Shown piece by piece: positions 1-13,366 of a DNA stretch of 64,000 nucleotides. Numbering within the stretch: the stretch's first letter is position 1; each line of letters opens with the position of its first letter. Both the position numbers and the translations under genes were made by a program. A model generated the notes under the pieces. It saw only the letters and a list, made by a program, of their open reading frames with translations, was not told where the DNA came from and searched no databases. Source of the DNA: Ectocarpus siliculosus (Eukaryota; Sar; Phaeophyceae; Ectocarpales; Ectocarpaceae); contig FN649750.1 of NCBI GenBank assembly GCA_000310025.1, forward strand, positions 952,723 to 1,016,722, given 5' to 3'.

Positions 1-1326
1 GTCTCGTGTCCGCGTTTTTGCGCCCCGCCGGCGGCTTGTTTTGGTCGGACTACCCCCTTCAGACGGATGCCACGAGTTCCAGCTCTTACGGGACATACGA
101 GGACATCGTGTCCTTCCTCATGATGTCCGTAGGCGGGATCTACTTCCTGCTGGTGAGCTCGTCGGTACATGTACCCTCCCACCGTTGATGTCGCGGTTAG
201 CCGCCCCACACACACAATGCTTTGTGGTGTGATAGCCTGGCCCGGTGAAAACTGGACGTGGTCCTTCCCGGCTTTGTAGGGATGCGAGGTCAAAGGTCTA
301 GCGACTACTGCATGCACGGCCTAGAGTGGACACACCCCCGCTCCCTGATGCTTACCGCGGTACTATCTATGTGTACTGCTGGGGCGAAGAAAGTGGGCCC
401 CATAGGCGGGAATATATATATATCGATAGGACAGATAGGCTAGGGAGAACGCTTTTGAGCCACCTTCGGCAAAGTAGAATGATTGGCCATCGGTGATCGG
501 TCCTGTGGGAACGCCTGTCCGTCCTCTCGAGAGGACGCGTGGTCAATGGTCTAACGACTTAAAACACTCAAAGCATGAGTACGCTTCCCCCTTGTGCTCC
601 CTTGGGACGACACTTGGTGTGCATATTTATTAGAATTTGTTGGCAGCTGTTGTTTCCATCGCTGCAAGGAGAAAATGACGGCGATGTTTGCGACAAGTCG
701 TCGAAAGACCTTGCGCGAGTTGCCCCGTCTTGCTTGAATGATGCTGCCCCATGCCGGTGGTTGGACCTGGTTGATGAATCGATGAAGTATGCTATGGGTG
801 GTTTGCTTTTTTGGTATGCAATCACTTCCGTGTGTACACAGAGGGACGAGAGTGCTGCACTCTTCTCGCATTAAGAATCGAAGGCAACGCACCGCGGGAG
901 GGGTGGGTAGAGGGTCTTAGGGGGAGGAACCCTTCTGTGTGACCACGGGTTAGAGTAAACAGCATAAGTGCTGTGAGCGCTGATTTGCAGTCAAGACACC
1001 AAAAAAGAAAAATAATGTTTTGTCGAAAACTCACTTCTGACTCGAGGTTTTGCTGAAATTCACACGATGTCTCCGCGTTCCAGGCTTCGACTACCTGTCC
1101 TTGGACTCTTTTGTGAATCCTCGACAAGTGTATTGTCGTAGCGCCATTCAAACCCTCGACTTCCTTCGCAGTATGAGGGAAGTTGCGCAACTGAGACGAC
1201 TCCCCCTGATGGCAATGTTCGTGCCCCACACACCCCCACACCCCTCGTCTCTATTTCTTGTGACAGGGCCTTGCGTGCATGCGGACGGTGAAGGAAGCGG
1301 AGCGTGCCCGACTGGCTGACGAGTAA
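1..1326 (+). CDS. 3' part of an unidentified membrane protein gene (5' end outside window)
   Basis: Two exons are visible. The first enters from the left edge and ends at a GTGAGC donor after base 152; it encodes a Trp/Tyr-containing, Ser-rich loop followed by a hydrophobic stretch (residues like IVSFLMMSVGGIYFLL) that would make one membrane helix. The second starts after a TTGTGACAG acceptor (base 1267) in matching phase 0 and adds a short charged helix rich in Glu, Arg and Ala. The frame then meets GAGTAA: either the protein stops at 1324-1326, or GA|GTAAGT is a donor and a later exon supplies a few residues (an acceptor near 1965 would give a stop after three codons). I do not recognise the family. 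The clean splice signals and conserved phase make it a real gene end rather than a chance ORF. Confidence 0.5.
232..347 (+). repeat. Dispersed short repeat, subtype A (degenerate copy)
   Basis: It contains the block GGCTTTGTAGGGATGCGAGG, then GGTCAAAGGTCTAGCGACTA, a CATGCACG box and a C-rich end. The same order of blocks recurs at 6745-6920 and, inverted, at 7075-7200, 15025-15125 and 15388-15550. Confidence 0.6.
454..597 (+). repeat. Dispersed short repeat, subtype B
   Basis: Reads GAGCCACCTTCGGCAAAGTA, ATGATTGGCCATCGGTGATC, GAGGACGCGTGGTCAATGGT and ends CATGAGTACGC plus a C-rich tract. The reverse complement of 15573-15702 is a close copy over the whole length, so the two define a second subtype sharing only its 3' part with subtype A. 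Confidence 0.65.
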
Positions 1327-4300
1327 GTTGCTCCTTTTGTCGTTGCGCCGCATATCACGTCGTTGCACCGCATACCACCGTGGGACTTTTCTCATGATCG
1401 CGGCGTGGCGCTCAAAAACTGCTGTCTGTCGAGTTTCCAATATTTGTGTTTTCTTGTTCAGTCTTTCAACCCTCGGTTGACTGTTGTTTGTCGGTGTTGA
1501 TGACGGGGCAACTTGTGCCATGTTGCCCACAACGCGATGTGCTCTCCCCCCCCCCCCCTGTCTCCACGCGTGGAGTGCAAGCGAATTTGTAATGTGTGTG
1601 TGTTTTCGTCCTTTTTATTTTGGGCTCCCGTCTACGTAGTATACAACATTCGGTATTTTTTTATCGCGCCGGCTTGGGTCGCACAGGAGGAAGATCAATC
1701 CCGTGTTGTTTTTTGTTGCGCGATTGAAAAAACAAAACAGAAAACAAAACGCAAGAACCTATGGAAGGGTCTAGGTTTCTGCGTTGCCTGAACCTGGTTT
1801 TCTCTGAAACGTGGTGGAAAATGTGCTTCGCCTGGAAAGAGAGATGCACTAGCAAGCGGCAAGGGGTCCCGTATCTCGCCATACACCCATCACAACTCAA
1901 GTTATCCCCCACCCTCCCCTGCCCCCTGCCCCCTGCTTTCCCCTCCCTGCCCTTGCCTACGCAGGAGCGCATAGAGTTTTTTCTTGGATGGAATTATCCG
2001 CGTTCAAGAGCGACAGCGTGAGCGAGAGCGGAGAGCGCCGAAGTATTGATAGGGCAGGAGAAACGGACAATGATTGGAAGGGGGGGGGAAATCGGGGAGA
2101 TAGGTAAAAACCCTCCCTCTTTTTGTCGTCATTTCCTTCCCGGGATTGATTGCTGGTATCATACAGTTTTTGCTCTTTTTTCAAGGAGAAAAAACTAACA
2201 CACACACACGCAGGGGAGGAGTGAGCGCCTGTACTGGTTAGCTTAGCGGCAACGCTCCCCCCCCCGTGTTTGCTCTTCTGTCTGACCCTCGCCTCCAGAC
2301 GAGCCATGGAAGCCCTTGCGTCGAAAACGCTGCTTTGTGCCGAGGGAAGAAGATGTTACGTCGGGTGACGGTGATTGTCTTCCGCTCCCGCCACTTTTTT
2401 TTGTTGTTGTTGTTCATGACACCCTCGTCTTTCTGGGAAGGTAGGGTAGAGCACCTTGTTTAGATGTTTCCCACTGCCTTCCACTACGTTTTCTTGTGTC
2501 GGTGTTTTGCAAAAAAAAAAAACTTTTGAAAAGAGACGTCTGGCCGGTCGGCAAAGGTGGAATTATGTTGTCGGCACAGCTGTAGAGGTGGTACAAGTAG
2601 TTTTTGGTGCCCTGGCTGGGTGTCGATGATTTTCCGCGTCGGTTATTGCTCTCTCCTCCCACGCGCTGTCTCTCTACGTCAGGCTTCAGGCTGATTTATT
2701 TCCGTTGGATGTTTCTGAAGAAACGCTGGCAAGGGACTCTGGTTTGTGAAAGAAAATCCTTGTGTTGGTTAGGACAGGTGAAAGGAGGGCGGTTCATGGG
2801 GGTTGTTAATTCGTTAGACATGCTCTGAGATATATATTTAATTGTTTAACCAAATATTTCTACATTTGGTAGGGTTTTTATTTGGCCGTACAACAGTCGC
2901 AGTGGTTGTGGTGAAGGTGTTGGTCGCGTTGGTTTGGCAATGCGCGAGGCAATCATGATGTTAATTCCTGTGAGTCGTTGCTTGGCGGTCTTTGCATGTA
3001 AATTTATGTATTGGCGTGCGATTCTTGCGAAACGCACTCTCAACAACAATTATTCTCTGTATAATGAGTTTCTCAATCGTGAGTCCTGAACACAACCTTG
3101 CCCTTCCTGCCAAGCGCTTCAGCCCATTCGTTGGCATGCTCCTGGGAACGAAGGAAGGGCAGAAAGGTCGTTTTTTTCCCGTCGCCACGGCAACGCATTA
3201 TTGCCCAGCTTTGTTTTCTTCAGGCTACATGCATTTTTTCAGCTAACTAGGCGAGACATCGAACGATGCCACAAAGTGGATCGTCGCCGCGTGTTTTGGT
3301 GGAAGGGCTGTTGGCAAATCGACTTTTTCTTCACTTGCTTTAGCCGAATCCGAATGAAGACAGGGTATACTTCGGGAGAGATCATTCGCATAGATAGTGC
3401 GAACTCCAGACAGACGTGTTACGAGATTCGAAGGCATTTTCCCTATCGTTTCCCTGCGAACAAAGAGTGTGCGTGTAGCCTTCGGTGATAGCATGCATTT
3501 TCCTACGAACTCTCATCGCAATGCTTCATCATGTGTCAGGTTTCCGCGGTTTCCACCGAATTTTTTCGTGCCGTGCCGTGCAAGTACTGCGCCGTGTTGT
3601 GTTGCGGAAAGTGACCATCACTCGCGTCAAGAACAAGTCTACAGCAAATACGTGGTGCACTTTTTGGTGTTATATGTGCGGTGGTAATATTGAGGCGTGC
3701 GCTGCTTGTTGCTGAATTTTCCACGAAAATGTAAGCCTCTTATGTGCTCTTTTGAGCTCGAAACATGCAACGTATCGCGTTTCCCGCTTGTCGTTCTCCG
3801 TCGCCTGGGTGGCACCAGCAATGCCGATGATGTCATAGCTGGCTTGTGTTGTCCAAATTTCCGAATACCTTGTTCGCCCCTTTCCCGCTCCAGGCCCCAA
3901 CATGTCAAGCGGGCACTCCTTGACTGTTTCTCTAGTCTAGCTGTGAACCGCAGTACAATGGTAGAAAGAAAGAGGTCGCGGGAAGACTAGAGACTAGAGA
4001 GCACCCGATGAGAAACGAACAACGATCGAACCGAACCACAAAAAACGGCTCATGCCCCCTCGGCATAGAGACAAGCGCGGGTCCACCCGTACTGTGGTCA
4101 AGAAGTATTCACAAACTCTCCCCCTTACGCCTCAATCGCGCCAATATTATTGTAATCTCCATCCACTACTGTTGTTGTCGACATCTTCACCCAGCAATTT
4201 CGCGTCACCCCCTCCGACACAATCATCACTCAACCCTCCCATCGTTCGCGCTACGCCTCCATCATTTCTGCGTCGACAAAATCATCCCGGAACACCACCG

Positions 4301-4929
4301 CTATACGACCCGGAATCGGGGCCTTCTGGTCCCTAATCCCCGGCCCTCTCCTCGGTCCCCCCTTCGCACCCTCCCAGGCGTTTGCGGTTGTTGGGCGCTG
4401 TTGAGCAATCACAACGTTCTGGACGAATTCCTGCCATGTCTTGGAGACTAATGGATGGCAACTAGACATCGATTTCTCCCTGCACGAAATGAACGCGATC
4501 ACTGTGCATGGCTGATGGTCCACAGTTTGTTGCAGCTGGTATGCATGAATATCGTAGCTAACGCCGCCACCCCCTTCGCCCCCTTCCCGGTCGCCCTTCG
4601 GGTAACCTACTTGATTGCTTTTCAAAAGGCAGTCTCGCTATTCGGTGTTTCAACATAGTCAAAACGGCCATCAGTCTCGATGGCTTGCCCGTCCATTCCA
4701 CCCCTTCCGCCCAGTATTTTCGAGTCCAGCCCACCACCCACAGCAAAGAAAAGGGAAAAACACGCAAAACCCCTAAAGACTGGGGGTGTCCCTACAACAA
4801 GGGTATTCTATTCCCCACTTTTTGTCGTCTCATCACTTTAAATCAGCGCTCACAGCTCAAATGTTTTCTGTCGGGAATGCAGGAGCTCCAACCCGTGGCC
4901 ACACAGACCGTTCCTGGAATTTCTTTCCT
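1327..4929. other. Intergenic region without a supported gene
   Basis: I find no exon with credible coding composition plus splice sites here. The stretch has poly-C, poly-T and CA-rich tracts and only short ORFs of biased composition. A weak exon-like piece with an acceptor-like CTCCAG lies near 2297-2350, but its frame gives no recognisable protein. The far end is the 3' flank of the Ku80 gene on the other strand. Confidence 0.5.
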
Positions 4930-7648
4930 TCACGCCATGTCATCGAGGTCATCATCGTCGCCCGCTTCCTCCTCCGCCTCCTCTTCCTCCTGCTTCACCT
5001 CCTCGGCCTTCATGAACTCCGCCGCACTCTCCGGGGTCATGCTCAGGCTCGCGTCGTCCTCAGAGGTGATTGGCCACGTGCCTTTCTCCCCCATTACCTG
5101 CCGGTCCATGTTGTTTGTTAACTTCAACAGATCCCCTTCGATCTCGTGGATTATGTATGTTTTCTAAAAAAGCACAACAAATAAATTCTCACTGTTTTCT
5201 GAACTGATTGTCGGTTTTTTGTCACGCCAGTTAGACCACCGGTGCGGATGTTGGAGGGTTCTCAGCAGAGGGCAGAACGGTTTATAACGTGAAGACAACA
5301 ACAACGACAAAAACCTTCCCCTACACAAAAAAATAGGTATACAACGTGACGGTTTTCTCTTCCGTTGGCATGCAACTTTCTCGCTCTCCCACCTCCTCCA
5401 TTGACTTGATTATTGTCATCGTCCTCTTCTACTGTCTGTCTCTTCCGAATGCCAACGGCGTTCTCAAGACATGACCGAGTGATGCAAACTCCTCTTCCCT
5501 CGAGGCCCACTCTGGTCTCACCATCTCCCAGATGTCGGAGTTGTCCCCTCTCTGATACTTGGCCTTCATGACCGCGAGGAAATCGTTGTACCGTTGACCC
5601 ATGATGTGCGCCACGCTCGCGGCGCGCAAGGCCTTGACGCAGCTCACGGCCTGCAGCCGTTCGTTCGTGTGGGAATACAATACAGCGACGAGTATCCTTG
5701 CAGAATGAAGATTAATTAGCGTTGGAGATGTCTGGCATTGGTGGATAAGTTTCACCTCCTAAACACCAGGTTAGTGGCGGAAACAAACGGATATTTATGC
5801 GGGGGGGACGGGGTCTTGCCTGGCGCAAGTGTCGCGGTAGACATTGGGTGTGGAACAATGTACTTGCGATGAGGTACTGTAGGTGCGACGAAATTTGAAC
5901 AGTGTGCTCACTCTTGGGACCAGGCCGCGGCGTGTGACTGGAGGGTGGGTGAAGTGCCAACGATGCTTTTAATGCGTAGGGGATGTTCGGCCCGTAAGAT
6001 GAGGGGAACATTCGTGAGGTTTTAATGAGTACTGCTTGTAGGGCCAGTGGTCGGGGCACCTTTGAGACTCCGCTTCCCCCGTTTGGTCCATTCGCGGGAA
6101 TTCAACTGACCGTTTCGCTGAACGGGTAGCAGCCATGTTTGGGAGCTGTGGGAGTTTCGCGGAGAACAAATAAATCGAAAATAAACCCTGTTTCCTGCTG
6201 TGCCGTGGAGGCTGGAAGTTTCTTCTAGCCAGCTGTATGGTAGTTGGTGCGAACGGGGGAACTCCAACAACGACGGGAGAGAGAGGGCTCACAAGCAGCG
6301 GTTGGGCATTCAGCGGAGAAGAAAAAATCCGGGGGGGGGGGGGGCACCGTGTGCAGTACTAATACGTCCACTGCACCCATGGAGGTCGCCATAGGGTTTG
6401 CAGTGTCCCACGTACGTACACGATTGTATATACAGCAGTGGGGGCCCTGTTTAGCCGGTGTGTGCCCAGGGAGTTGGCCGGCACTATATCGGGCACCGGC
6501 ACTAAACAACCCCCCCCCTGTAACCATAATGGTGGTCGAGTAGATCATGTTGTGCGGGGTCGAGAAACCTCACTCCGCGCAACGGGGGATGATCGCACCA
6601 CGTTGTGTTAAAATGGTCAAGCTTCCTCGAGGCAGCTACACAGTGCGTACAACTGTCTCTGGAAGTGAAAGCACCAGAAAATAAATTAAGTCATACGTAG
6701 CTGTCATCCGTACGCAAGGAAGTAAGCCCAGATGCCGAACACCCTTAGCAGGATGCAGCTCACCCTTCATGCGACTCGCCAAATACCTCACGGCGCTTCG
6801 CGCTTGGTGATGTGAGAGCCTGGTCCGGTGAGAACCCGGCGTGCTCCGTCCCGGCTTTGTAGGGATGCGAGGTCAATGGTCAAACGACTACGGCATGCAC
6901 GACTATGAGTACACCCCCCCCTCCCCCCCCCTGTAGTCGTCAATGACAAGTGGCCAATCAGCACGCACCTTCGCCCGAAGCGAGGAAGTGGTGCCCTTCC
7001 TGACCAGCGTGTGGATCACGGCCTGCATCTGTTGAACCGCGAGGTCCGCCAGTTCCTGGCAACAGCAGGTAGGTGTGCAAAGCGCCCGGGGGTGGGATGT
7101 ACTCATGTAAACGCATGCCGTAGTCGTTAGACCATTGACCTAACACCCCTACAATATCGCCGGGACGGAGCGAAAAGCCGGGTTTTCGCCGGGCCCAGGC
7201 ATGTACGTTTCACAAGGATGACCCAGCTGTGAGTGCTTACCAACTTGCATATAAGCTCGCCTCTTGGACTTGCAGAGAGGACACACGCCCTCCCTATGGT
7301 GACAATAAGAAAGGCGAATAATTTAGAAAGACTATGCCGCCGCCCAAAAGACCTCATCTTGTGCCTGCTTAGGGCAAAACACTAGTGTCAAGATTGCTGC
7401 CAAGCAGCGTTGGGGGGCATCAACAAAACGGCCTTGTGCAAGACTCTTCTTTCTCCCTCTCACCGGCCCCCCTTCATCTCCGGCTATCGCTGAGGCCATC
7501 ATCGCCTGGAAGTCCGACACGGGGTCGATGCTGCCCACCTTCCGTGTGGTCGTGCTGCTGGCCACCGGCTGCTGCTTCAAGGACGTGTCCATCGTTATGG
7601 GTCATTGTTTCAGTCTGTCGTTGTTATCCTTTCGATGCTTCATGTTGC

Positions 7649-7679
<31 letters not shown>

Positions 7680-10600
7680 GTCGGTGTCAAGATCGCTCTA
7701 TCCAGTACAGCAGTCGGCCCTCAACAACGCCGCTTTGATAACGCCGGTGGCCCTCTGTAGCGCCGGTCCCTCTTACTTATCGGTACTCGCCAAGGGAAGG
7801 AAGCAAAGCAGAAAACCTTCCGATGTACAGCTTGGTTTTAGTATGGGCTACCGGGTGGGGTGAGGGATAGGGATACGAACTCCCCCTCTCTATTCGTAGA
7901 TGAAACAATAAAATCCTCGCAACGGCGGCCTAAGGCAAGTCCCGCGAGGTCACATCCAACCCAAAATTAAGCGGCATACTGAAAAAGTATGGAGGGTAGA
8001 TATCGCTGTAGCTGCTGGGGGAATCGCAGGAACACAGGTATGTAATAGTGCTACGCTAACCCTATGAATTCGCTGCTTGTTTATCCTAGAACGTTTTCTG
8101 CCCACACAGAGGCAGATTGTTGTTGTGTTGTAAATAGGAGTTTTGTAAACAAAAAAAAGTACAAAAGCTCTGAGGACGTCCCCAACTTGCAAAATGAAGA
8201 TATCTACCGTCTCCAGACGCCAGGAGGAACAAAAAGGAAAGATGGAAAGTTCCTCTTGAATCCTTCTAGCGACAAAAATGAAGGCAATCACCGCAATAGG
8301 AAGTCTGAGAAAGAAAGCTAAAACTCGCTGTGTGGCCTTCCTCCAGTGGTGTGACCCCGGCTGGTGAGTCCAGAAATTATAAGGTAAAGAAAGGTGTATG
8401 ACCGACGTCCAGAACAACAATAACTAAAAAAAAAAATTCTGGACAGAACACTAACAAAACAGCGAGAGAGAAACAGACAACGTTTTTTTTTGTTTGTCCC
8501 ATCTAAATACCGCCTGGACCGAATTTCAAAGCTCGAGTACTCCACGACGACGAGGAGGATGAAAAAAACAAACGATGTGTGGTTGCGGAAAGCTCTTGAC
8601 CAGAGGGAGGGTTCCTTCCACTGCTCGCTGCTATTTTCGGCACTGACTGCTCGTTGCTATTTTCGGCACTGCTCGCTTCCTTTCTGATGTTGAGCAATCG
8701 AGCGTTGAAAACCAATCAACGTGAAATATTTTGTCACCTACGGTGGTGGTAGGAGATAGTCTGGGCGCCAGTGTTACAGCGTTCGGTATACTGCCATCAT
8801 GTTGTATTGCAGCACAGCAAGCCGAGGTCAAACAAACGCACAGACTACACATACATTTATTTCCTGTGGCACTTATTACTTGCCTTAAATATTTCAATAT
8901 TTGATACGAAGTGAAATAATACTGTCAACTTCGAGCTGCATGACGTGTAAGAAAATCACGAAAAATGTGTATCTTTCACGATACATACATACGTGGTCTA
9001 CTACTTCGTATATTATCCCACAGAGTAGCTCGGGTCGGTCGGTGGACATCAACCAATACAGTTAATTGTAAACAAATGAAACTAAATACAACAATCATAG
9101 CGAGGCGTGCGTACAGCAGGAGGAGGAAGAAGAGTGACCCAGCAGCAGCAGTAGCAGCAGCTAAATAGTCGCAATTACTACTAGACATACATTACATCCA
9201 GTCAGTCCAGCGGAGGAGGACCAACACAAACAAACTACGTGCGTGCGTGGTGGTGAGATGTGCGCTCGCTGTGATTGGTGTTGTTGTTGCTGTTGGCTGT
9301 TTGTGGGGGGGTTTCGTTGTGGGTGTGTTGCAGGAGGCACCGTTCCTCAGGTTCGTCAACAGAGTCGGTCGCTTCCGAAAAAGAGACCGCAGGTCATCGA
9401 AATCAAGTACTTCGCGGGACAAGCCCAGGATGTACTGAAAAACCATCACTGCTCTGAAGACTTTATCATCCTCATCGGAATCGGTGGGTTTGCCTTGTTT
9501 TGGATAAACAAAGCGGAGACTGACCTGTAGAAATGATTCTTTTGAGTACAGTCATACTGCTCTCGATGCGGTAGGTCCGTACTTATATAGTCTGCCGCCC
9601 TAAACTCACTATTTTGGTCTGCGCCAAACGAACAAAAACTGCGAAATACGTAAAAAACACACATCAATGCTATCTGATGTACATGGTTGCAAGACAGGGG
9701 GTAGGGACGTGGCCTTTCCTAGATGTATTGACGAACCGTTCGTACTTCATGTCTACACTTCATCTTCGGCGGTTACTGGGGATTTAGAGCTGTGTGCGCA
9801 CGCAGGACGGATGGCAGTAATGCGCACAGCTGCTGTCTCTGTGATCTCTGGGGGGAAAAAAAGTCAAACCGTTGTTTCTTGGCAAAAAGAAAGGGCGGGC
9901 AACGCACGCGCACGCACCGAGAATTGAACCCACACTCTGCGCCAAAGCAAAAACGTGCCCTCCAGTACAATTCGAACACACCGTGCGTCTATACTTGTAT
10001 GCGTCTGCGTTGGTCCGTATCTTCCGGAATTTATTCAGGTAATCAATAGGGGTTGTTGAACAGAAAACTGCTCCCGCCGCGATTCACCGTTTTCTTATTT
10101 GCTTTCTTCGTGTGTGCGCGGGTGGAGTGCGCTTCCTTCCGTCAAAGAGAGTTGTACTTCTATACAGTGGGTTGCGTAGGATACCATACCCCCCTTGGGA
10201 CCGATTTTCAAAGTTCATTGGTCACCCCGCGGCGATGAGGACGCCAAAATCGCTTGATGTATTTTCGGAACGCTCGTAATAAGGAGGCTCCAACGCCACT
10301 ATTTTGGGCATCTGTCTTTATTGCAGAGTAGAAATCGAGGAAATCGGTCAAGGGGGTGTGATATCTTATGCAACCTTGTGCGGTAGTCAGGGCAGGGAAC
10401 GTCCGTCCGTCCGTGGGTATGTCCAACTCGAGCTATTAATACAGTGCCTGTTAACACTTAACAAGCTTTTAAGTGCCCAGGCTCGTGTCGTAGTTAGTTA
10501 CCGGGTGATCCAACATCAACAATATTGGTACTCCTAGTGAAGGAAGGCTTCTCGGGCTGAACAGCTTTTTCTGATGGTCAAGTTCTTAAACTTTGGCCAA

Positions 10601-13308
10601 TACAAGTAAAAAAAATATATTCCAAAAGGAACGGCGTACTCTGGCCTCGGATACCTCATTTTAGGTTCCTTGGTGGTGGCGCTAGTTCATCAATGTATCT
10701 ATGTTGGAGGACCTCGTAAAATATCTCACGAAGCTGTTCAATCTTTGCCGAGGTCCACTGTTGTGATTCCACCCGAGATCAACTTCCCGCTTCCTTTCGC
10801 CAAAAAAAAAGCTCATGTCAGACTACATTGGTCCTGCTGATGGCCCCCCTTGGTTTGTCGGTCAAATAGGGGTGGGTGCTGGCTAGCCCCGACGTCGCGA
10901 TTGCAGAGAGGTTTTCGCGGATGATGTGCCTGTGTCTGTGTGTGGGTAGACATCACGAGATGTGCCCCCCCCCCCCCCCCCCCTGCGGGGAACTTCCCAG
11001 GGCCCTGTCCCCCGGCGGAGAGAAAGCTTGAACGAGGGGGGCAACAAAACTGGCAATTGCCTTGCCAAAGATAAAAAAACACAGCATGAATGAACAACAC
11101 AACTTACGCCCACAAAGCTGATGCTGTTTCAACGTCATGAACGTCGAAGAAAAAATGCAGCATCTCACAATCCGTTTTGGAGCACACAACACCATCCAGG
11201 TGTTTTCTGAATTCAAAGCGACATGAACCGCCCCTTTTGTGCGTGTCTCCTGCCCCTCCTTTTGAGCGCTTTCTTTCCAACCAATCAAATGGAAACGAAA
11301 CAAAAAAAAAAGGAAGAGGAACGGGACCAACATGGCGACAGATTTCCCATTTAGCAAAAAAGGGAGGCAACACTCACCGTGCGTGCATCAGAGGCTAACA
11401 CACGCACCGCACCGAAGGACGGTAAAGAGCGTGGTTTTCGTCAGCCATACGCTACGTCCGGCAACCTTTTCAGCACGAACGCGGATGGGGGGTGGGGTTC
11501 GTACCTTGTCCTGAGGAGCGCCAGCGGAACTGCTGCCGCCGCTGGTCTCTGTTCGACGCTTCTTAGAGGGGGACCTGGAGAAAAAACAAAAAACAATCAG
11601 ACAAAAAACCAAACGTAAACAATAGAAAAAAAATCTAGACAAACATAGTCCAATTCCGGCAATCCGTCTCTCTCTGGACATGGTATTGCAGGGTCTTAGT
11701 TTGTGGCGAAATGGCGAGAAATTTCGTGAGTATTCCATACCATACCAAAATGGAACAAATACGAACACATAAAACAAAAAAAATCCATTCAAAAATGAAA
11801 CAAATAACCAAATACATGAAAAACACCTCCAGGTGCTATTCAAGTATCAAGTGCTACCGTGTTGTGGGTCGGCCGATGACTCTGTTCACGGGTACTTGTT
11901 TCGGCACCGGGAGCACTACGAAGCAGGAGGCAGCTCAAAGAGGCACCAACTCTTGTATCTCTCAAGGGGAAAAAAAACAACCATCATGAGACCATCAGGC
12001 GGAGGGACAGTAAGCTCTCCGAGATCGTCAACGCGTGTTGCAGTTTGAAGCAGGATGTGCCGCACAGGCAGCAAACCATGAGCATGCCCTGGACTACAAA
12101 ACCTGTGGACGGACTGCAGCAAAAATGAAACGGTTCGCCTCCAACGTCAGGTGTGCCACTGCGGTTGGTCGAACAAACAAGAAGCACAGAAAGGACTCAG
12201 TCTATTCTGGTCGCAGTCAATCTATGCGAGTCTCAAGTCAGTCTATTCGTTTCGTAGTCAGTCCACTCGTGTCGCAGATATGTCTACTCATGTCGAAGTC
12301 AGCCTATTCGTGTCGCAGTCAGCATAGTCGTGTCTGATGCAGTCTATTCGTGTCTGGTGCAGTCTATTCGTGTCTAGTTAGTCTACTCGTGTCGAAGTCA
12401 GTCTAATCGTGTCGCAGTCAGTCTAGTCGTGCCGCACCCGTCGCCAGCGGTGGGCTTCTCCGGCTCTGCTAGGGTGAGGTCGCTGAAGTAAATCACCCGC
12501 TTCTTCCCCGCGCCCTTGGCTCGCTCTTGCTTCTCGAACACGAAGGTCTCTCGGTATTCCTGCAATCAATCGGCGATGGGCTTCGCTAGTCATACACCAT
12601 CAACCTCAACAAGACATTTTCCAAGAATTTATTGAATTTCCAAACCTTTAAGTCTGAAAGAAAAATCTAGGAATGAATGTGGGGTGACACGAAAACACGA
12701 AAAATGGGCCATTTTATATCTACCGCCTGTATCCTTACGAACACACGATTCTAAAAGCACCTCGAAACGTCCGAGTCAGTAGCAGCTAGTTCTGCATGTA
12801 TGAATCGGAACATCATTCTTGTGCCAACTGCCTCCGTTGCCTTCAGACCAGTACATTTCCTACCCTACCACGGTCGAAAACACCCATCGTCCGTGCGGCT
12901 TGCCAACAGCGGGGGTGCGAGACGGCGTTGTCTGCGGTATGTCCCAGAGAACAACACCATTGAATGAAGGCATTACCATGTTTCATGCTCGTGTTTCATG
13001 GGGAAATACCAGAACAACAGAATTCCACCACGACAGTGCAGCATATCATCTGCATGTTCGTATTTCATGTGCAGGGCACATGTACCAGAGCAACACAAGC
13101 CAATGACGATGCTGCAGCGTCTCATGCTACACGTTCATATCTCATGCTCATGTATCAGGTGTACGAATCTCAATCTGAAGACCTTAATTAAGATATCAAT
13201 CACCTCGAGTACGGACTTGGCCCTGTCCAGGAGCTGCGGCTCGGGAGCCAGGGCGGCCTGAACCGAACAGAACGTACGAAACAAGAAGTCTGGGTCGGTG
13301 CTTCTAGC

Positions 13309-13366
<58 letters not shown>

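Noticed and set aside
4008-4451. 147-codon plus-strand ORF rich in His, Arg, Ser and Pro
   Set aside because: Low-complexity frame without splice support or family resemblance.
9350-9450. Minus-strand LDFDDLRSLFRKRPTLL considered as a Ku80 exon
   Set aside because: The exon at 7464-7568 carries the true VGSIDPVSDFQ motif in matching phase, so this piece is not needed.
9895-9960. tRNA-like T-arm (GGGTTCAATTCTC on the minus strand)
   Set aside because: The T-stem does not pair properly and no D-arm or anticodon arm can be found at the right distance.
12195-12440. CRISPR-like array of short repeats
   Set aside because: Units are contiguous and diverged, without spacers, in a eukaryotic intron.
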